Assembly (NCBI RefSeq): GCF_963675165.1
Contig: NC_087392.1
Coordinates: 3,679,442 to 3,743,441 of the forward strand
Length of the DNA: 64,000 nucleotides
Source: Halichondria panicea
Lineage: Eukaryota; Porifera; Demospongiae; Suberitida; Halichondriidae
Direction of reading: 5' to 3'
Shown: positions 59,001-64,000 of the stretch, one piece after another
How the letters are laid out: each line of letters starts with the position of its first letter
Position numbering within the stretch: position 1 is the stretch's first letter
Notes under the pieces: generated by a model
Databases searched by the model: none
Seen by the model: only the letters and a program-made list of their open reading frames with translations
Told to the model about the DNA's origin: nothing
Position numbers and translations under genes: made by a program

Positions 59001-62000
59001 TTAGTTTTTCCTTGCAGATATTAGTCCTCGCTGTTCGCTCAACCATAGCCAACTTCAGGAATCCAAGCACTCTTCTCTTCCAGGTATCATGTGATGTTAC
59101 ACCAGTTCCCTGTATGTAACGTTTAACCCAATAATTATGTCTGTTTACTCACGACTCAGACCTGTGTGATGATTGCGATGGGCTTTGTGGTGGGTGTGGT
59201 CTATTACCAGATTGACGATAGGATGTTCACTATCCTGAATAGCTTTGTTTCTGACAGGTGATCAAGTTTGTGCGCATGTCCTCTACTAGGCTTGGACTAG
59301 CCTGTGATACTGATACGTACCTTTTAATACATTAGTTTTTGGGGAACAATGTTTAATTGGGCCGCCTTTGTTGAGGGGTTGTTTTGGGACCTGCATGGGT
59401 GCTTGGCGTTTATATCGTCGTTGGCCTTCAGCTAAGAGTGGCCATTAAGAGTGGGTCCACTCAAAACACACATTCTGACTGCAGGCTTGGTGCGTTGTTC
59501 TTCATAATACTGATTCAGGAGTTTGGAGTGCTCTCTGGTTTTGAACTTTTCATTTCTGCAAGGCCTCTCTTCATGTATGTTTCTATAGCTACTGTTAATA
59601 CGTACACACAGCCAGCATACATCAATTAGTATATGTACCGAGCATAATTATATAAAACATTATGTTATGTATGTACATGTATGTAGTGTGTCATATTACT
59701 TATCATGCATGTAAGAGCCAACTAGTGCGCTCAATTACAGTTTTATACATTTACCCCTTCCTATCATGCAGTCACGAGAATGGTGGTGGTTTCTATCGAG
59801 TCTCCTCCTATTTTATCTCCAAGATTGTCACTGATATCATCCCCCTCAGGCTCATTCCTGTTGTCCTATTCTCTGTTATCTCATACTTCATGATGGGTGA
59901 GTCTCATGCCCTCAGTAGAGTTGTCCATTTAACATACAGTAGCTACAGATAATTGGCATTCATTTCACTTTACCTTTGTGTTCATGATACCACCAGTTCT
60001 CGTACTTGTATGTCATAAGCTCAGAATACTTTGCAGCTTGTGTTGGCTATTGGCGTGACAGTGAGACACAAACTAAACACTGCAGCGCTCAGTTCTTAAT
60101 ACAATGTCCAGATCATTAATTTTACACAAATGTCACCAGCAGACATAATTATGAGCTTAAAATAAACTACAGTGCTAACGATAATGATTGTTATTATGCC
60201 TCGAGACGGAGCCGCACGAGGGATACGATAAAGCTGACTGCATGTGTGTGTGCGTGTGTGTGTATTCCAGCTGTAACTGCTTAACGGTTGCAATGCGACG
60301 AAACTAAAGGCTTTTAGCCAAGTTGTCTTGGATTTTGACAACTAGCTTCTTTCTCGAGATATGGCTACAGTGAAGGTCGTTACAGTCTCTTCAGAATCTT
60401 TCGTAGCATCATCTGCTCGCACAAACTTTCTATTCAACTTATGAGTTAGCCTTGCATTAAAGAGTGCTGCTGTTTGTTAGCTACAAGAGTCAGAAAAGAG
60501 CTGTAAAGTTGTTCACTGAGCACCAGTAAACCCTGACCTCTTTGCAGATCCACCCTTTCATTGACAAGAAATGCAAAATATTTATTACATTGATGCCTCT
60601 ATCCGTGAGATCATTCATCAAGCTATCAGATAGAGACTTTGGTTTCCATTAAGCCTCTTCTATAACACTCTATTGATCGTTCATTGTCAATAATTTGCAA
60701 TGCAAACATTATTGTAACATAACACTATACAAAGCAAAATTATCTCTTCTATAACACTTTAAAGTGAAGGAAATATGCCGAGAGGCATTATAGCACAGCG
60801 CAGCTGGCAACATTTCATAATCTTAGTATCAGTTGCGTACTGTACTACGTGTGAAGCCTTTATACAGTGGAACGTTTTGCTAGGTACACTTAATTTATTG
60901 GGACTTAACCCTTTCCCCGTTGAAGCCGTCATATGACGGCCACTCTAGTGGTTATCTTCAAAAATTCATTGTGCCCGCTGTGTTGGAGGTATGCGCACGC
61001 TGTAGGTACCAGCACATGCATTGAGCTGCTCTTTCACGTGGTATCTTTAATATGCTGCCTCGAGGTACGCTTTGTACAGTATTAAATGTCGAAAGAAAAG
61101 TGACCGTTTGATAATGTTTCAAGATCTTCGTAGTACAACCTCAGTGAGGTTCTAAAGTAGCTAGACAGTGAGAATATCGATGCTTATGGCCTTGTTGAGT
61201 GAGAGGACAGTGATTGGGATCATAGCTAGATAAAATGCTACCTCAAGCTAGAAAATATAGAGCCTAAAGGCCGAGGAAGAAGCTCTTGCGATGGAACAAC
61301 TTCTTGGATCTGGTAAGTCTAGAGAGTAGCATCTACAGTCTTGATAGCTTCAGTATAACTGTATTTAGGCTAGTTAGTACATCAGTGGACATCATGAGCC
61401 ACCATTGAACTTGTAAACCTGTGAGTAGGTGAAGAAAACATTTTCCGGGAAAAGGGCGTCTGCTGATACGACCTCGCAGAGAACTTTCTGCAGATCCTGA
61501 TTGAACCATGTCACCGTGAGAACATTGAGAACACTTATTTAGTGTCTTTAGCCACTCTGTGCCCTCATATAATATTATTTGTGTACATAGTTGTGAATGT
61601 TTGTAAACAATTGCTAATTAGTGGGGATGGTCAGTTGCTAGGTAACGAAGATGGTGTCAAGATACCTCTGGGGTCTGCGCTACCTGTAGGAAATAGTTAC
61701 AAGTCATTTCAATGTATGGTTCATGACATATGAATTTTTAAAGAAAATTCTTCTGTATTTTCGTGTTTTAATTAAAACAGGGAAAGGGTTAATTTGCCTA
61801 TAATATAATTATAGCACTCGGCCATATCAGGGGTGGCCAATTAGTACAACCAGTAGGTTGTACATAGGATTGACAGTGCGTTTTCAATGATGAACACATT
61901 TTGACTCGTTAATATACACACATTGATCAAGTTGAGTGGGATTAATACAGTATGTGGTCTCAGAATGTACAGTGCAAATAGAACTTCAGTGGAGCTGTAG

Positions 62001-63825
62001 CAAGTTTTTTTTATTACAATTAAAGTACAGTACATAGGGTTACTCAAAAAAAGGACACAAACAAGCTAAGCTGGTTTATGGGTTGACATTAGGGGGCTTA
62101 TGGTACTCAAGTACCCCCATTCTACCTCAGATGAGCTAACACCCCTTCTCTTCTTGATATCTTGCTGGAGTTAGCTAGCTAGTAGGCAAACAAAATGATT
62201 CAGTCTCTAGACAGTGAGCTGCCGTCATTCTTCTAGTTACAGCGCCAAGTTCATGAAGTAATTTTTTATTTTACTCCAATTGTAAATTCTGACATTATTT
62301 AGTGCTTACACTTGAAAAGTTTATGATAGCCTTGTAGAAACGGCTACTATAGTATAACTCTGACCTAACCCTTAACTACTCTACGTTCTAAGCCCCACTC
62401 TAATATAAGCACCAAAATATATTTTTCTTGTTCTATGTGCGCCAGTGCACGGAAAGTCATAATTAATTTTGTGGCACTGTAATTAGAAGACGGTAGTCAA
62501 GCAAGGTCAATAATACACCATTCTCTTCATTGGCATAATTATGGAGCTGTTTTCTGAGGCTGTGTTGAAATGTCATTCTATGCATGCTTGCTGTTACATT
62601 CACTGTATTAATGTTTGACTTACCTTAAGGTGACATATTTTCGCGTGTATTAATTTCTGCTATTTCTGCGAATGAGAGTAAAATCGCAAAAATTAATACT
62701 CGCAAATAATTGGCCGCCCTCTTGTTTAATGTATCCAGATTGACATTTCGCAAAATATTATACCGCAAAATGTACAAAACTGTAAAAATGCAAACAAATC
62801 TACCTGTGAAAATATGTCACCTTAAGGTAGTTGTTGCTTATACTGCTTAAACATATTTTAATGATATTCATAATCATATCCCTTACTGTGGTTACAAATG
62901 TGGTTACAGCTAAGTTACACAGAATATTGCAAGTTTTACCTGTATACATTAATCTGTTAACTGTTGGTGTGCCCCCAACTGATCGTTTATTTACATTGTG
63001 CATGCACAAGGGGTAGAGTGGGGTGTGTGTGTGTCGGTTTGTGTGTGGACACAAAAATGAGCTGTTTGAGTGAACTATACACTTTTATGAACTGCTTCTG
63101 CTAATGAGACAGTGGTTGAAAAATAATAGGCTATTGAAACTTGTAGACAATCTTCGAAGGCGACAAAAAACACTGCTTTCTAATCAACACTGCTTTCTAA
63201 TCGCTCATTCCCCATAATGTTATAATAAGGTCATTATGATTTATCCATTTTGCCGCTGTGCAATGAAGCTCAACGCACAGAGTAAATTCTCTAGTTTATT
63301 TATGTATTCCAAAACCAAAACATTAATTGGGCACGCGCACTAGACTATAACTGAAAGAGAAGTAGTACTCATGTTTGTGTCGTTTTTGGTGTTTGAGCAA
63401 TTAACCCGCATTTTCTCCAATTTTTTCACACAAAGTTGTTTGCACTTGTTGTGTGTAGGTTTTCAGCTCTCTGCTGGCAAGTTTTTCATCTACCTGCTCA
63501 TGCTGTCTCTGGGGGTGGTTGCTCTCTCCTCTCTGGCCTTCCTTATCAGTGCCGCCATCAAGAACCACTCCATTGCCATAGTAACCTTCACCCTCACCCA
63601 CTTCATCATGCTTGTGAGTGTGTTAGGTTCATTATCTGTTGCAAGGGCTGCGCACACACATGTACGTGGATATGTTACAGTAGCTGTGGATCATAATCAG
63701 GTATTACATTTAATGTTCCCTCTCTTATCTTGCAGTTGTTCAGTGGCTTGTTGATCTCTATTAGCCGGCTGCCTGACTTTCTAGGGTGGCTGCAATATGT
63801 CAGTATCTACCAGTACGTTTTACAG
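52833..63825 (+). CDS. ABCG2: ABCG2-like half-transporter, copy B (3' exons outside the window)
   Basis: Divergent duplicate of copy A. Fifteen exons are visible: 52833-52940, 54237-54487, 54644-54703, 54849-54975, 55038-55190, 55277-55434, 57650-57804, 57852-57926, 58690-58901, 59018-59083, 59160-59257, 59485-59574, 59772-59896, 63459-63613 and 63736-63825. Every exon except the second matches copy A in length and phase; exon 2 is 18 bp shorter (lacks FEDHTL). The ATPase motifs (GPTGGGKTT, VSGGERRR, MDEPTTGLD, SIHQPR) are intact. Exons 2-9 are almost identical to copy A, while exon 1, exons 11-12 and exons 14-15 differ clearly (for example MGFVVGVVYYQID against VAIALGIYLLRID). By comparison with copy A, two more exons should lie beyond 64000. 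Introns 1, 6 and 13 are swollen by mobile DNA. Confidence 0.92.
53004..54083 (-). mobile_element. 5'-truncated LINE with reverse-transcriptase fragment
   Basis: The minus strand encodes about 300 residues: the RT motif GVPQGSILGPLLF, the catalytic YADD, FKYLGV, and a C-terminal part with KWNSLPPEV and SSFKSNLSSFL, as in CR1/Jockey-group non-LTR elements. The endonuclease and the first half of the RT are missing. A run of 25 T (53004-53028) fits the poly(A) tail on the minus strand. The 5' junction is a perfect 18-bp-arm hairpin at 54035-54083. It lies in intron 1 of ABCG copy B. Incapable of movement on its own. Confidence 0.85.
54035..54083. repeat. Hairpin at the LINE 5' junction
   Basis: GGGTCCCAGAATAGAGCC (54035-54052) and GGCTCTATTCTGGGACCC (54066-54083) are exact inverted copies around a 13-nt loop. 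The left arm is genuine RT coding sequence; the right arm is an inverted duplicate of it. Confidence 0.9.
55710..56231 (-). mobile_element. Nested element, inverted copy of 42464-43010
   Basis: Shares, in reverse, GCACCGCATGTGCTGATGCC, AAAGAGTGGGTAATGAT, GCAGCTCTCTTCTCACTC, a CA microsatellite and CGCTTGCGCATGCGCACCG with AFG1L intron 6. It interrupts the left arm of the foldback element. Confidence 0.65.
56353..56608. mobile_element. Nested hairpin MITE inside the foldback arm
   Basis: Arms around GCAGTAGTAGTAGATCTAAG (56391) and CTTAGATCTACTACTACTGC (56552) pair over about 95 bp. Removing the segment restores continuous pairing of the foldback arms (GTGAGCT joined to ACCGTAATTG). AGCT occurs at both edges. 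Confidence 0.6.
60196..60788. mobile_element. Element with ATGCCTCGAG ends
   Basis: Starts ATGCCTCGAGACGGAGCCGC and ends GCCGAGAGGCAT; same family and orientation as 41902-43328 but without its nested insertion. In intron 13 of ABCG copy B. Confidence 0.6.
60909..61788. mobile_element. PiggyBac-like element, internally deleted
   Basis: 880 bp between two TTAA sites (60905-60908 and 61789-61792), with terminal repeats CCCTTTCCCCGTT and AACAGGGAAAGGG. A subterminal palindrome GCCGTCATATGACGGC lies next to the left end. No complete transposase frame is present. A lone TTAACCCTTTACCTG end near 20500 is probably related. Confidence 0.65.
61793..63458. other. Remainder of ABCG-B intron 13
   Basis: No exon seen before 63459. 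It includes the TA-flanked MITE at 62621-62829 and a GT-rich stretch near 63025. Confidence 0.4.
62621..62829. mobile_element. Mariner-type MITE with CCTTAAGGTGACATATTTTC ends
   Basis: CCTTAAGGTGACATATTTTC at the left and GAAAATATGTCACCTTAAGG at the right, perfectly inverted, with TA at both edges. 205 bp, non-coding. Confidence 0.75.
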
Positions 63826-64000
63826 GTAAAATACAATTGTACTAAATAACAGTTTGGTATACGATACATCCATGATTGTATTTGTACACAGTACTGATTG
63901 GTTGCTACAAATATGCCAAATTAGATTCGTATTGCCATACTGTCACAGCCTAGCTGCCTTTCGTTTTGCATGGAACAATGTTTGTTATTCTCACGTAGTC

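Noticed and set aside
1-64000. CRISPR arrays, rRNA, bacterial operons
   Set aside because: No regularly spaced repeats, no rRNA-like sequence, and genes are spliced throughout.

Overview
The window is eukaryotic nuclear DNA, most likely from a sponge or another early-branching marine invertebrate. The signs are spliced genes with mostly short GT-AG introns, AT-rich non-coding DNA full of short palindromes (TACATGTA, AGCTAGCT, ATAATTAT runs), dense small DNA-transposon relics, and a gene set mixing animal-type genes with an import-motor subunit best known from fungi. The sponge assignment is inference from overall style; the eukaryotic one is certain. Exon chains below were built by eye from splice sites and checked by codon phase. 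Where a total is given, the exon lengths add up to a whole number of codons.

Layout: (1) 1-503, minus: exons of L-fucose kinase (FCSK), running off the left edge. (2) 4302-6644, plus: flavin amino-acid oxidase with a one-base frameshift near its C-terminus. (3) 8729-13704, minus: ten-exon PLP aminotransferase. (4) 13879-20648, plus: nineteen-exon ankyrin-repeat/PH protein. (5) 20731-24342, minus: PAM17, a TIM23 import-motor subunit. (6) 24496-25755, plus: intronless 3-beta-HSD-like membrane oxidoreductase. (7) 26343-28568, minus: nine-exon short-chain dehydrogenase. (8) 28820-36145, plus: sugar-transporter-type MFS protein. (9) 39818-44999, plus: AFG1-like mitochondrial ATPase. (10) 46207-52677, minus, and (11) 52833 to beyond the right edge, plus: two ABCG2-like half-transporters that are head-to-head duplicates.

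Genes alternate strand, forming divergent pairs with 153-251 bp between start codons and convergent pairs with close 3' ends. Four divergent spacers (13.7, 24.4, 28.7 and 52.7 kb) probably act as bidirectional promoters; two carry a CACGTG E-box. Themes are mitochondrial function (PAM17, AFG1L), membrane-anchored oxidoreductases, amino-acid metabolism and membrane transport. Apart from the ABCG pair, nothing indicates one shared pathway.

Much of the rest is mobile DNA. I resolved insertions with exact target-site duplications: 9-bp (MULE-like), 5-bp with CAGGG/CAGTG ends, TTAA (piggyBac-like) and TA (mariner-like). A LINE reverse-transcriptase fragment has a hairpin at its 5' junction, and a 2.07-kb foldback element sits in one ABCG copy but not the other. 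The most notable points are the ABCG inverted duplicate and its foldback, the PAM17 homologue, a tandem duplication that copies a splice acceptor in the MFS gene, and the oxidase frameshift. I found no rRNA, tRNA or CRISPR array.
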